Below, piece after piece: positions 43,903 to 52,309 of a DNA stretch of 64,000 bases. The position numbers and the translations under genes were made by a program. The stretch is from contig JAGONY010000002.1 of NCBI GenBank assembly GCA_017992785.1, positions 1 through 64,000 of the forward strand, in the 5' to 3' direction. Within the stretch, counting starts at the first letter, position 1. Each line of letters begins with the position of its first letter. This stretch comes from Candidatus Omnitrophota bacterium. Its GTDB lineage: Bacteria > Omnitrophota > Gorgyraeia > Pluralincolimonadales > Pluralincolimonadaceae. The notes under the pieces were generated by a model. The model saw only the letters and a list, made by a program, of their open reading frames with translations, did no database searches and was not told the DNA's origin.

Positions 43903-45138
43903 ATGAGGAACGTCAACACGAAGAACGCTCTGGCAACCGACAGGATACTCTCCGACAAACAGAGGAAGAACCTCTCGATCCTCGAACTAGTCGTGAAGCG
44001 CGGGCCGATCTCCCGCACCGAGATATCCAGGCAGACCGGCCTGAATATCGTGACGATATCCAATTACATAAACGAATTCATAGCCAACGGCCTCGTCGTC
44101 GAAAAGGGTTTCGACGTCTCTACCGGCGGAAGGCGCCCGACGCTCGTCGAGCTGAACCCGAAGTTCGGTTATATGATAGGCGTGGGGCTGACCGCGCTGA
44201 ATATCGTCGGCATACTCGTCGACCCGAAGATGCAGGTAGTATGCGAGGTCAAGAAGGAAAGGCCGGCAGACAACAGCGAGGCGATAATAGACAGGCTTGT
44301 CGAGACCGTCGAGGAAGTCCTCGCGAAGTCGAAGATAGAGCCGGAGAAGATAAAGGGGCTTGGTATCGGCATACCGGGCGTAATCGACGTGGAAGGGCAG
44401 ACGATAAGATGGCTCGGCTCAATGGGCCTCTCGATGGTGTCGATATCCGGCGTCTCCCTGAAGGACATATTCGAAAAGGAGTTCGATATCCCGACCCTCG
44501 TTGAGCATGACGCGGCCTGCGCGGTCTTCGGAGAGCGCTGGTTCGGGTTCGAATCCGACATAAACGACATGATATACATGTATACCGGCGTCGGTTGCGG
44601 CCTCATAATTAACGGCCAGATCTACAGGGGCTCAAACGGTTCGGCGGGGGAAGTCGGTATATTCAACGCGACAGAGCCGGACGCGGAAGCCAGGAGGAAG
44701 GAGTCCTTAAGCCTCGGCACATGGGAGATCGACCTCGGCGTTACATATTACGCGAGGGAAGCGATGAAGGCCGGCGGGAAATCACGGATATTCGAAGCGG
44801 CCGGAGGGGATCCCGGCAAGATAAATCTCGGTTTGGTGATAGAGGCATCCAAGGCGGGGGACAAGCTCGCGAACGAGCTTCTTGAAGATGCCGGAAAACG
44901 GTTGGGGAAAAAGATAGCGTTCCTTGTAAACCTCCTGAACCCCGAAGTCGTCGTAATAGGCGGAGGGGTTGAACAGGCGGGGTCGCTTTTCATGGATTCC
45001 GTCAAGAGGACCATAAATTCGTGGTCCCGCGAGGAGAATATAAGGAACCTAAGGATAGTGCCTGCGAGGCTCGGACATAGCGCAGTGGCCATGGGCGCGG
45101 CCTGCCTTGTCTTGCAGAGGATCTTCATGAACGCCTAA
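43903..45138 (+). CDS. ROK family transcriptional regulator
   Basis: A 411-residue ROK repressor/kinase-like protein. N-terminal winged HTH: KRGPISRTEISRQTGLN and STGGRRPTLVELNP. The sugar-binding core has IGVGLTALNIVGILVD, GLGIGIPGVID, and VEHDAACAVFGE. The ROK zinc site (CxCGxxGCLE) is missing and the expected His of GExGH is Ile (GEVGIF), so it probably senses ligand without the usual zinc and without kinase activity. It lies in the middle of the glycan operon and probably controls it. GGAGAT-like site precedes weakly; spacing to neighbours is short. Confidence 0.9.
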   Translation: MRNVNTKNALATDRILSDKQRKNLSILELVVKRGPISRTEISRQTGLNIVTISNYINEFIANGLVVEKGFDVSTGGRRPTLVELNPKFGYMIGVGLTALNIVGILVDPKMQVVCEVKKERPADNSEAIIDRLVETVEEVLAKSKIEPEKIKGLGIGIPGVIDVEGQTIRWLGSMGLSMVSISGVSLKDIFEKEFDIPTLVEHDAACAVFGERWFGFESDINDMIYMYTGVGCGLIINGQIYRGSNGSAGEVGIFNATEPDAEARRKESLSLGTWEIDLGVTYYAREAMKAGGKSRIFEAAGGDPGKINLGLVIEASKAGDKLANELLEDAGKRLGKKIAFLVNLLNPEVVVIGGGVEQAGSLFMDSVKRTINSWSREENIRNLRIVPARLGHSAVAMGAACLVLQRIFMNA

Positions 45139-45156
45139 AAACAGGAGGCCTTGGTG

Positions 45157-46455
45157 ATGAGAGGGGTAAAGAGGTTATTGGCGTGTTTTATCATCCTCGC
45201 CTTTGCATTACAGGCGGCAGGATGCGGCCAGCAGCAGGCAGGGGGGAAACCGAAGAGGGTGCCGATAAAGGTGGCATTCTGGGGCAGCCCCGAAGAGATA
45301 GAGATTATCACGACTACGCTGAACAATTGGCAGAAATCCCACCCGGAGATACAGGTCAAACTCGAGCACATACCGTTCGGCAGCTATGTAAGTAAGATAC
45401 TTACCGAGATAGCCGGCCGCGCCGCGCCCGATATTATAGCGGCGGAGGTCAATATGTTCGTATCGTTCGCCGACAAGGATGTCTTTCTCGACCTGAACCC
45501 TTACGTGGAAAAGGACGGCACGTTCAATCTCGGCGACTTCTTCCCGGAAGTCGTGGACAGGTATACGGTCAACGGGAAGGTGCTCGCGATCCCGAGGGAC
45601 ACGGCTCCGATGGCGTGCGTGTATTATAACAAAAAACTGTTCGACGAAGCGGGCCTGCCTTACCCGACCGACGACTGGGACATGAACGACCTGCTCGATA
45701 AGGCGAAGAAACTGACCAAGTTCGACAAGGACGGGAAGGTAACGCAGTATGGTTTCTACAGTGATATGTGGCCAAACTTCGTAATGTGCTTTGGCGGCAA
45801 GATGTCTGACAACGTCAAGAACCCTAAAAAATGCCTGCTCGGCTCGAAAGAATCGATGGAAGGCCTGCAGTTCCTCGTGGACCTTTCGCAGAAATACAAA
45901 GTATCGCCGACCTCTAACACTTTCCGCAACCAGGGGCTCGGCGTCATACAGATGTTCATGATGCAGAGGGTCGCGATGTTCCACTCGGGCATATGGGAGA
46001 CGCCGATAGTCAAGAAGGTCAAGGATTTCGACTGGGATGTCGCGATGTTCCCGAAAGGCCCTAAAGGCATAAGGAAGTTCGCGACCGGCGGGACCGGCTA
46101 CGGTATACTGAAGTCGACGAAATACCCCGATGAGGCGTGGGAAGTGCTGAAAGCCCTCAGCGGAGACGACGGGCAGATAATGCTGGCGGAATCGGGACTC
46201 GCTCAGCCGGCGAACAAGAAGATAGCCGAAGGCGAGCATTTCGCCCTGAGCAGCAACGTACCGCTCAACAAGAAGATGCTCAATGAGGCGGTAAAGATGA
46301 CGGTATACGACCCGTTCCACGCGAAATGGCGCGAGATACGCGACCTGTACATCTACCCGGAATTCGACCTGATGTTCAACGGCCTGAAGCCGGTCAAGGA
46401 TGCAGTGGACGCGATAGTGCCTAAAGCGAACGAACTATTTAACGAAGAGGAATAA
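45157..46455 (+). CDS. ABC sugar transporter solute-binding lipoprotein
   Basis: A 432-residue family 1 extracellular solute-binding protein. The lipobox is QAAGC (Cys at about 22). The typical pattern IKVAFWGSPEEIEIITTTLNNWQKSHPEI is given by its start, KVAFWGSPEE, followed by IITEIAGRAAPDII-like, PYVEKDGTFNLGDFFPE, and FATGGTGYGILKSTKYPDEAWE. It probably captures oligosaccharides. I chose ATG at 45157 with AGGAGG 8 bases upstream; TTG at 45151 and GTG at 45154 are worse. No permease or ATPase gene is in the window. Confidence 0.93.
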   Translation: MRGVKRLLACFIILAFALQAAGCGQQQAGGKPKRVPIKVAFWGSPEEIEIITTTLNNWQKSHPEIQVKLEHIPFGSYVSKILTEIAGRAAPDIIAAEVNMFVSFADKDVFLDLNPYVEKDGTFNLGDFFPEVVDRYTVNGKVLAIPRDTAPMACVYYNKKLFDEAGLPYPTDDWDMNDLLDKAKKLTKFDKDGKVTQYGFYSDMWPNFVMCFGGKMSDNVKNPKKCLLGSKESMEGLQFLVDLSQKYKVSPTSNTFRNQGLGVIQMFMMQRVAMFHSGIWETPIVKKVKDFDWDVAMFPKGPKGIRKFATGGTGYGILKSTKYPDEAWEVLKALSGDDGQIMLAESGLAQPANKKIAEGEHFALSSNVPLNKKMLNEAVKMTVYDPFHAKWREIRDLYIYPEFDLMFNGLKPVKDAVDAIVPKANELFNEEE

Positions 46456-46464
46456 TCAGCGAAG

Positions 46465-48858
46465 ATGAAATTCCAGAACGATTACGGCTATTTTACCGAT
46501 GACGGCAGGGAATACGTAATTACCAGGCCGGATACCCCGAAGCCCTGGGTCAACGTCATCTCCAACGGCGCTTATTCGCTCGTCGTATCGCAGGCCGGCT
46601 CGGGATTCTCGTGGTGGGAGAATTCGAACCTCGCGAGGATCACGCGATGGGAGCAGGACCTCGTCCGGGACGAGTGGGGCAAGTATATATACGTCAAGGA
46701 TAAGGACACCGGCGAGCACTGGTCGCTCGGATGGAAACCCGTCTGCCCCGATTTCGAAAAGTACGAATGCAGGCACGGGCTTGGTTATACGGTCCTGTCT
46801 GCGACATTCAAGGGGATAAGCTCGGCCGTGACGATGTTCGTGCCCCGGGGCGAGCAGCTCGAGCTCTGGAAGGTCACGCTTAAGAACTCGTCCGATACGG
46901 TGAAGTCCCTGTCGATGTTCACGTATTTCGAATGGCTCCTCGGCAACAAGGACGACACGCACAGGGAGTTTCATAAGACCTTCATCGGCACGGAATACGT
47001 TAAAGGCTCACGGGCGCTTTACGGCACGAAGAGGAAGCAGCTGATGCTCAAGGGCCAGATAATCAGCGAATGGCCCTGCACCGCCTTCTTTGCGTCGTCG
47101 GTCGAGCCCGAGTACTACGAGGGCGAGAAGGAGAACTTCATCGGCATGTACCGCACGATAGCCGACCCGGCCGCGGTCGAGAAAGGCATGCTTACGAATA
47201 CGACCGGCAGGTGGAACGATTCTATTGCGTCCCTGCAGGTCAGTATAGACCTTAATCCGGGCGAATCGAAGGACGTTGTATTCATGCTCGGCATGAGCCA
47301 GGGCAGGGCCAAGGACGCGAAAGCGATCGGCAGGTATTCCGACGTTAAGAATGTCGACGCCGCCCTCTCCGAAGTGAAGAAGTACTGGGAAGAGATGCTC
47401 TCCGGCCTCGTCGTAAAGACGCCGGATGCCGCGATGAATATAATGACGAACACCTGGCTGAAGTACCAGGCGATCTCCGGAAGGATCTGGGGGCGCTGCG
47501 CGTATTACCAGTCAAGCGGCGCTTACGGGTTCAGGGACCAGTTGCAGGATAGCCAGATATTCCTTCCGCTGGATACGTCGCTCACGAAGAAACAGATACT
47601 CCTGCACGCTTCGCACCAGTTCAAGGACGGGACGGTCTACCATTGGTGGCACACGCTCGCCGAATGGGGCCCCAGGACGAAGAAGGTTGACGACCTGCTC
47701 TGGCTCGTCTTCGTGACGCTCAGCTACATCGAGGAGACCGCCGATTACAAGATACTCAAGGAGAAGGTAAAGTTCGTGGACGGCGGCGAGGCGACGCTGC
47801 TCGAGCATTGCGAGCGTTCCCTCAGGAAGGTCCTCTCGAGGTTCTCGAAACGGGGGCTCCCGCTTATCGGCGAGGGCGACTGGAACGACGGCATGAACTT
47901 TGTCGGGGTCAACTTCAAGGGCGAATCGATATGGATGGCGCATTTCTTCGCCGACATAATCAAAAGGTGGTCCGAGGAGGTCCTGTCGAGCAAGGCCGTC
48001 AACAGGAAGGCCGACGCGAAGAAGTATGCGAAGAGATACGAGGGCCTCAAGAAGGCGATAAATAAATACGCGTGGGACGGCGAATGGTACTGGAGGGCCA
48101 CATGCGACGACGGCTCCCTGGTAGGCAGCGCGAAGAACAAGGAAGGCAGGATCTTCCTGAACGCGCAGATATGGGCCGTGATCGCCGGGACGGGCACCGA
48201 AGAGAGGATAAAGAAGGCGCTGGATTCCTGCAGGAAGTACATATACAGGGATTACGGCGCAATACTGCTTTATCCCGCCTTTTCGGAACCAAACCAGAAG
48301 ATCGGCTATATCAGCCGTTATGCGGCGGGCGTAAGGGAGAACGGCGGCGTATATACCCACGCAGCGACGTGGGCCGTGATCGCCGAATCCCTCAGGAAGA
48401 GGCCGGAGCTCGCGTTCGACCTTTACAGCAAGATATGCCCTCCGAACAGGACCGCGGATATAGACCATTACAAGGCCGAGCCGTATGTGACGCCGGGCAA
48501 TTCGGACGGGCCCGATTCGCCCAACTACGGCCGCGGCAGCTGGACCTGGTATACGGGTTCGGCCGCATGGCTCTGCAGGGTGGGCACGAACTGGCTTCTC
48601 GGCGTAAGGCCGGTCCTCGACGGCTTGCTGATAGACCCCTGCATTCCCAAGGCGTGGGGCGGGTTTGAAATGACGAGGAAATTCCGCGGCGCGACCTATA
48701 GGATAACGGTCTCCGACCCTAACCACGTATCATACGGCGTCAAGGAGATAAAGGTGGACGGCAGGAAGATAAACGGCAACGTCGTGCCGGCGCCGAGGGA
48801 CAATAAGGCGCATACCGTGGAGGTCTTGCTGGGCAGGTTGAATATGGCGCGCCCATAA
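46465..48858 (+). CDS. GH94 disaccharide/oligosaccharide phosphorylase
   Basis: A 797-residue GH94 enzyme that cleaves a beta-glucoside with phosphate to give glucose 1-phosphate. Clear pattern: YFTDDGREYVITRPDTPKPWVN, given by its pieces REYVITRPDTP and WVNVISNGAYSLVVSQAGSG; the catalytic general acid is D475 in GEGDWNDGMN. The C-terminal GVRPVLDGLLIDPCIP is typical. Products could be cellobiose, cellodextrin or 1,2-beta-oligoglucan type; the glycoamylase-like neighbour hints at beta-1,2-glucan. No signal peptide, so cytoplasmic, fitting uptake by the SBP system. Confidence 0.93.
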   Translation: MKFQNDYGYFTDDGREYVITRPDTPKPWVNVISNGAYSLVVSQAGSGFSWWENSNLARITRWEQDLVRDEWGKYIYVKDKDTGEHWSLGWKPVCPDFEKYECRHGLGYTVLSATFKGISSAVTMFVPRGEQLELWKVTLKNSSDTVKSLSMFTYFEWLLGNKDDTHREFHKTFIGTEYVKGSRALYGTKRKQLMLKGQIISEWPCTAFFASSVEPEYYEGEKENFIGMYRTIADPAAVEKGMLTNTTGRWNDSIASLQVSIDLNPGESKDVVFMLGMSQGRAKDAKAIGRYSDVKNVDAALSEVKKYWEEMLSGLVVKTPDAAMNIMTNTWLKYQAISGRIWGRCAYYQSSGAYGFRDQLQDSQIFLPLDTSLTKKQILLHASHQFKDGTVYHWWHTLAEWGPRTKKVDDLLWLVFVTLSYIEETADYKILKEKVKFVDGGEATLLEHCERSLRKVLSRFSKRGLPLIGEGDWNDGMNFVGVNFKGESIWMAHFFADIIKRWSEEVLSSKAVNRKADAKKYAKRYEGLKKAINKYAWDGEWYWRATCDDGSLVGSAKNKEGRIFLNAQIWAVIAGTGTEERIKKALDSCRKYIYRDYGAILLYPAFSEPNQKIGYISRYAAGVRENGGVYTHAATWAVIAESLRKRPELAFDLYSKICPPNRTADIDHYKAEPYVTPGNSDGPDSPNYGRGSWTWYTGSAAWLCRVGTNWLLGVRPVLDGLLIDPCIPKAWGGFEMTRKFRGATYRITVSDPNHVSYGVKEIKVDGRKINGNVVPAPRDNKAHTVEVLLGRLNMARP

Positions 48859-48908
48859 GGTAAACTTAACGGGAAGAGTTTTATAAACAGAAAGGGGGTC
48901 GGGTAGAA

Positions 48909-49490
48909 ATGAAGACCATACTGTCTTATTTGGCCGTTTTTGCGGTTGTTTTGATGTTTGCCGGTCAGGCGTCTGCGGCGACGCTCGTGATAGCTGACTT
49001 CAACACCGGGGATAAGCCGAACAATGTCGGCGGCGATTTCGGCGCGTGGAACAGGGACGAAGCCGACCAGACGCAGGGTTGCACGATGAATTTTAACCAG
49101 ACCGATATGCACGGCGGCACCGGTTCCTCCGTACAGCTCGATTACGATGTAGATTCGCCGAACCCGGCGTATAACGGCTTCTGGATGAAACTCCAGAACC
49201 AGGATGCCTCGCAGTATGATAAGCTGAGCCTCTGGATAAAGGGCGATGCGACTGCCGGTTTCTCGCCGAAGGTCAAGCTCGAGCTGAAGAACGCAAAGGG
49301 CGAGGTCGGCAAGTATTTGGTAAGCAACATAACGGCCGACTGGCAGGAGATAGTCATACCGTTGGCGCAATTCGGCGGCCTGACTGACCTGACGTCGATG
49401 ACCGAGTTCGTCGTGGTCTTTGACGACATGACCTGTGCCGCGAAGAAGCAGGGCACGATATACATCGACGACATAGCTTTCGTCAAGTAA
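48909..49490 (+). CDS. Secreted carbohydrate-binding-like protein (paralogue of 38768)
   Basis: A 193-residue exported protein with a cleavable signal peptide (residues 1-23, QASAA) and one jelly-roll domain that is the same as the C-terminal domain of the first gene of this operon. They share VIADFNTGDKPNNVGGDFG and DYDVDSPNPAYNGFWMKL exactly, and the C-terminal GTIYIDDIAF type strand. Unlike its paralogue it is not lipidated, so the pair are soluble and membrane-anchored versions of one binding module. A terminator follows 2 bases later. Ligand unknown, probably a glycan. Confidence 0.85.
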   Translation: MKTILSYLAVFAVVLMFAGQASAATLVIADFNTGDKPNNVGGDFGAWNRDEADQTQGCTMNFNQTDMHGGTGSSVQLDYDVDSPNPAYNGFWMKLQNQDASQYDKLSLWIKGDATAGFSPKVKLELKNAKGEVGKYLVSNITADWQEIVIPLAQFGGLTDLTSMTEFVVVFDDMTCAAKKQGTIYIDDIAFVK

Positions 49491-49492
49491 CC

Positions 49493-49554
49493 AAAAAGGG
49501 CGGTTCGGGAGCGGATCCCCCTGGGAACCGCCGCGATTACCGCCCTTTTTATTT
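49493..49554. terminator. Terminator at end of glycan operon (bidirectional-type)
   Basis: A perfect 12-bp stem AAAAAGGGCGGT (49493-49504) with ACCGCCCTTTTT (49539-49550), A-rich before and T-rich after, so it could work in both directions. A second stem inside (CGGTTC 49501-49506 with GAACCG 49525-49530) competes for part of the outer stem. Confidence 0.88.
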
Positions 49555-49566
49555 TGCGTGCAGGGT

Positions 49567-50199
49567 ATGGAAGAAGAAAAAGCCAGGATAGAAGCAAGGG
49601 TCCGCCGGGAGATGATGCAGCTCTTTATAGAAGAGGCCAGGATAGAGGCCGAGGCGAAAGAGCGGCATGAAAAGTTCCTGAAGGACAAGGAAGACGAGAG
49701 GCAGCTGAGGTCCGGGATCGTGCCCGGCGGAGGGGGCCTCGAGATAAATGTTGCCTCCATGAAAGCCCGCATGCGTCTCGAGGAGAGGATCAAGCTCGAA
49801 AAGCTCAGGGGCAAGAGGATATTGCAGGGCGCTCTCATCTCTTCGGCGGTCATCTTGGCCGCCGTCCTGATGTTTATGGCACAGCAGAAAGAGCCCGCCG
49901 TATTCTATGACCTCGCGGCCATCAAGGATTCCCTTAAGAAGGCATCCGCGTACCACGGGCAGTTCAAGGTAGATGAGGTGTTCCTTTCGAGGAACGCGCC
50001 TTCGGCGGTTATTGAGCTGTCGTTCCTGCCTTCCACCGAAAAGGACCTTAAGGATTTTGTCGAAGGCCTTGTAAAGAAATATTCTATGATGCGTCCGGGC
50101 GAGAAGATCAACATAATCCTGAAAGCGAAGAAGAGGATATACGCTACGGTCTCCTATATACCCCGCGGTAATTCCATAGAAATAGAACTGATGAAATAA
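49567..50199 (+). CDS. Membrane protein with N-terminal coiled coil, unknown function
   Basis: About 210 residues. The first 90 residues are charged and helical (EEEKARIEARVRREMMQLF), probably a cytoplasmic coiled coil. One membrane helix lies at about 94-112, followed by a periplasmic alpha/beta domain ending IYATVSYIPRGNSIEIEL. I know no family with this layout. The start is uncertain: ATG at 49567 or GTG at 49558, both with poor ribosome-binding sites just after the terminator. It abuts the ATP-grasp gene. Confidence 0.65.
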   Translation: MEEEKARIEARVRREMMQLFIEEARIEAEAKERHEKFLKDKEDERQLRSGIVPGGGGLEINVASMKARMRLEERIKLEKLRGKRILQGALISSAVILAAVLMFMAQQKEPAVFYDLAAIKDSLKKASAYHGQFKVDEVFLSRNAPSAVIELSFLPSTEKDLKDFVEGLVKKYSMMRPGEKINIILKAKKRIYATVSYIPRGNSIEIELMK

Positions 50200-51188
50200 T
50201 GCCCCTTCTCGTCGGACTCGCCTATGACATAAAGCCGACGCGGCCGAAACGCGCCTCCGGCGATGCATACGCGGAGCACGACAGCCCCGAGACGATATCG
50301 TCGGTCGAGGAAGCGCTCAAGGCCGGCGGGCACGGTGTAGTCCGCATAGGCAGCTCAAAAGATCTCCTGAAAAATATCCGGCGCCTGAAATGCGATATCG
50401 TATTCAATATAGCCGAAGGGATATCGGGCAGGAACAGGGAATCCGAGGTGCCGATACTGCTGGACATAGCCGGAATACCATATACGGGGCCCGATGCGCT
50501 TGCGTTATCCGTCACGCTCGACAAGCCGTCCGCGAAAAAAATATTCAAATACCACGGCATCCCTACGCCGCGTTATTCCGTGGCGGCCTCGGCCTCGCGC
50601 ATAACCCTTCCAAAGGGCATGGGGTTCCCGGTCATAGTCAAACCCGCGCATGAGGGTTCGGCCAAGGGCATAGGCGCGGATTCGGTCGTAAAAGATATGC
50701 GGTCATTGGAGCGCAAAGCCGCGCATGTAATAAATACTTATAAGCAGCCCGCTCTCATAGAAGAGTTCGTGGAAGGATGGGAGTTCACCGTGGGAGTGAT
50801 AGGCAACGCGCGGATGTCCGTTCTTCCCGCCGTCGAGAGGCACGTCTGCGCGAAGAGCGGCCTTAGCAGCCATGTCCTTGAAAAATGCGGGCATGCATCG
50901 GCGGGCCGGGGATACAGGAAACTTTTCGGCGTTGATCCGGCCATTGAGGGCCGGATCAAGGGCCTGGCGGCCGAAGCTTTCCTCGCGCTCGAATGCCGCG
51001 ATTTCGCGAGGTTTGACTTCCGCGTCTCAGCGCGCGGCAGGCGCATATTCATGCTCGAGGCGAATCCGCTGCCTTCCCTCGCAAAAGACGATTATTTCGC
51101 GATGGTCGCTCAACTGCAGGGCCTGTCCTACCAGGATATGATAAACCGGATGTTCGACGCCGCGCTTGAAAGGTGCGGCTTGTCATGA
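50199..51188 (+). CDS. D-alanine-D-alanine ligase-like ATP-grasp protein
   Basis: A 329-residue ATP-grasp enzyme of the Ddl superfamily. Visible: CDIVFNIAEGISGRNRESEVP, PYTGPDALALSVTLDKPSAKKIF, GFPVIVKPAHEGSAKGIG (ATP-binding loop) and the C-terminal metal/ATP segment RRIFMLEANPLPSL. It has the Ddl N-terminal and ATP-grasp domains but a weak match to cell-wall Ddl in the active-site loops, so it may join other amino acids or make a small peptide product. It overlaps the previous stop by one base and the next gene by ATGA. Confidence 0.85.
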   Translation: MPLLVGLAYDIKPTRPKRASGDAYAEHDSPETISSVEEALKAGGHGVVRIGSSKDLLKNIRRLKCDIVFNIAEGISGRNRESEVPILLDIAGIPYTGPDALALSVTLDKPSAKKIFKYHGIPTPRYSVAASASRITLPKGMGFPVIVKPAHEGSAKGIGADSVVKDMRSLERKAAHVINTYKQPALIEEFVEGWEFTVGVIGNARMSVLPAVERHVCAKSGLSSHVLEKCGHASAGRGYRKLFGVDPAIEGRIKGLAAEAFLALECRDFARFDFRVSARGRRIFMLEANPLPSLAKDDYFAMVAQLQGLSYQDMINRMFDAALERCGLS

Positions 51189-51964
51189 AAGACGCGTATT
51201 CGTTCCCCTTATATTGCGACGCGGCATACAGCTGGGACCGTTCGCCCGAATGCGATTTTATCGAAAGATGCGCAGAAAAATACTCTTCCGGCCCCGCGCG
51301 GAATTCGGTGCTGGACCTTGCCTGCGGCACCGGTATACATCTTATGGAATTCGCGCGCCGGGGATACCGCGCGTCGGGGATAGACAAATCGCCGGAGATG
51401 GCGGAATTCGTGATTGCGAAAGCCGTCTCCGCGGGCCTCAAGATAGGTTGTTCCGTCGAGGACATGAAGGATTTCACTCCGCGCGGCCCGTATTCTCTCG
51501 CCATCTGCATGCTCGATTCGTTCAGGTACCTGCTGACGGACGCGGATATCAGGTCTCACCTTCGCTCGGTATCGCGGTCGCTCGAAAGCGGCGGCATATA
51601 TTTCATAGATCTCTGGATGCCGCCCTCCGCGGACGGCGTCGAATGGGAGGATATCTCCTGGTCCCAGGGATCGGGCCGGATACATGTGGACGCGAGATAC
51701 TTGCAGCATGCGCGGACCTTCGACGCGGATACGAAGACATTCGAGGACGAACTCATATTCAAGGTCAGCGGGCCCGGCGTCGATACGACAGTAAGCTCCA
51801 GGGCGAGGACGAGGATGCTTCTGTACGATGAACTCTGCCGCATAGCGGAGGAAGAGGGCTCCTTCACGCCGCCCGGGAAATTTTATAATTTTGACTTTGG
51901 CGAAAAAGGAGTTTATAATAACAGGCATATAAGGACTAATATCATTTTAACGAAACGGAGGTAG
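51185..51964 (+). CDS. Class I SAM-dependent methyltransferase
   Basis: A 259-residue Rossmann-fold methyltransferase. The SAM-binding motif I is VLDLACGTGIHLMEFARRGY, motif II IDKSPEMAEF, and motif IV AICMLDSFRYLLTDAD (Asp-rich). A C-terminal beta extension follows. ATG at 51185 overlaps the ATP-grasp stop (ATGA), so the pair probably acts in one pathway, such as making and methylating a small peptide. Substrate unknown. Confidence 0.88.
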   Translation: MKDAYSFPLYCDAAYSWDRSPECDFIERCAEKYSSGPARNSVLDLACGTGIHLMEFARRGYRASGIDKSPEMAEFVIAKAVSAGLKIGCSVEDMKDFTPRGPYSLAICMLDSFRYLLTDADIRSHLRSVSRSLESGGIYFIDLWMPPSADGVEWEDISWSQGSGRIHVDARYLQHARTFDADTKTFEDELIFKVSGPGVDTTVSSRARTRMLLYDELCRIAEEEGSFTPPGKFYNFDFGEKGVYNNRHIRTNIILTKRR

Positions 51965-51967
51965 CTC

Positions 51968-52309
51968 ATGCCAAAGGCAACGTTAAAACTCATCACATTC
52001 TGTGCGTTATTTTTACTGGCGGCCGCATTATCGGGATGCGCAGGCATAGAGCCGCCGTCGGTCGAGCAGATAGTCAAACATCCATTTGGCACCTCGATGC
52101 TCAGGGCGGGGCTTACAAAGGACCAGGTTATCGCGCAATGGGGCGAGCCCGACCTGAAGGAATTTGATAATACCGGCAAATGGGGCAACTCCAAGGAGAG
52201 GTGGACCTATTACGGAAGGTACAACGACCTGCCGGTTGACGAAGGGTATCTTACGAACACCCAATACCTTTATTTTGACGGGAAATACCTGGTAAGATAC
52301 AATGAATGA
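51968..52309 (+). CDS. BamE/SmpA-like lipoprotein
   Basis: A 113-residue lipoprotein (lipobox LSGC, Cys at about 24). The mature part has the SmpA/OmlA/BamE pattern GLTKDQVIAQWGEPDLKEF followed by WTYYGRY and LYFDGKYLVRY, a small alpha/beta fold found in BamE and related outer-membrane assembly lipoproteins. It overlaps a tiny cysteine-rich gene at its 3' end by 8 bases. A BamE role is plausible but unproven. Confidence 0.8.
   Translation: MPKATLKLITFCALFLLAAALSGCAGIEPPSVEQIVKHPFGTSMLRAGLTKDQVIAQWGEPDLKEFDNTGKWGNSKERWTYYGRYNDLPVDEGYLTNTQYLYFDGKYLVRYNE

Noticed and set aside
47512-48726. 404-codon minus-strand frame opposite GH94
   Set aside because: Antisense to a conserved catalytic domain, Arg/Pro-rich with no motif or ribosome-binding site.
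48838-48866. Internal promoter before the 48909 secreted protein (TTGAAT-N17-TAAACT)
   Set aside because: The -10 matches consensus poorly and the gene lies within a continuous operon; not strong enough to list.
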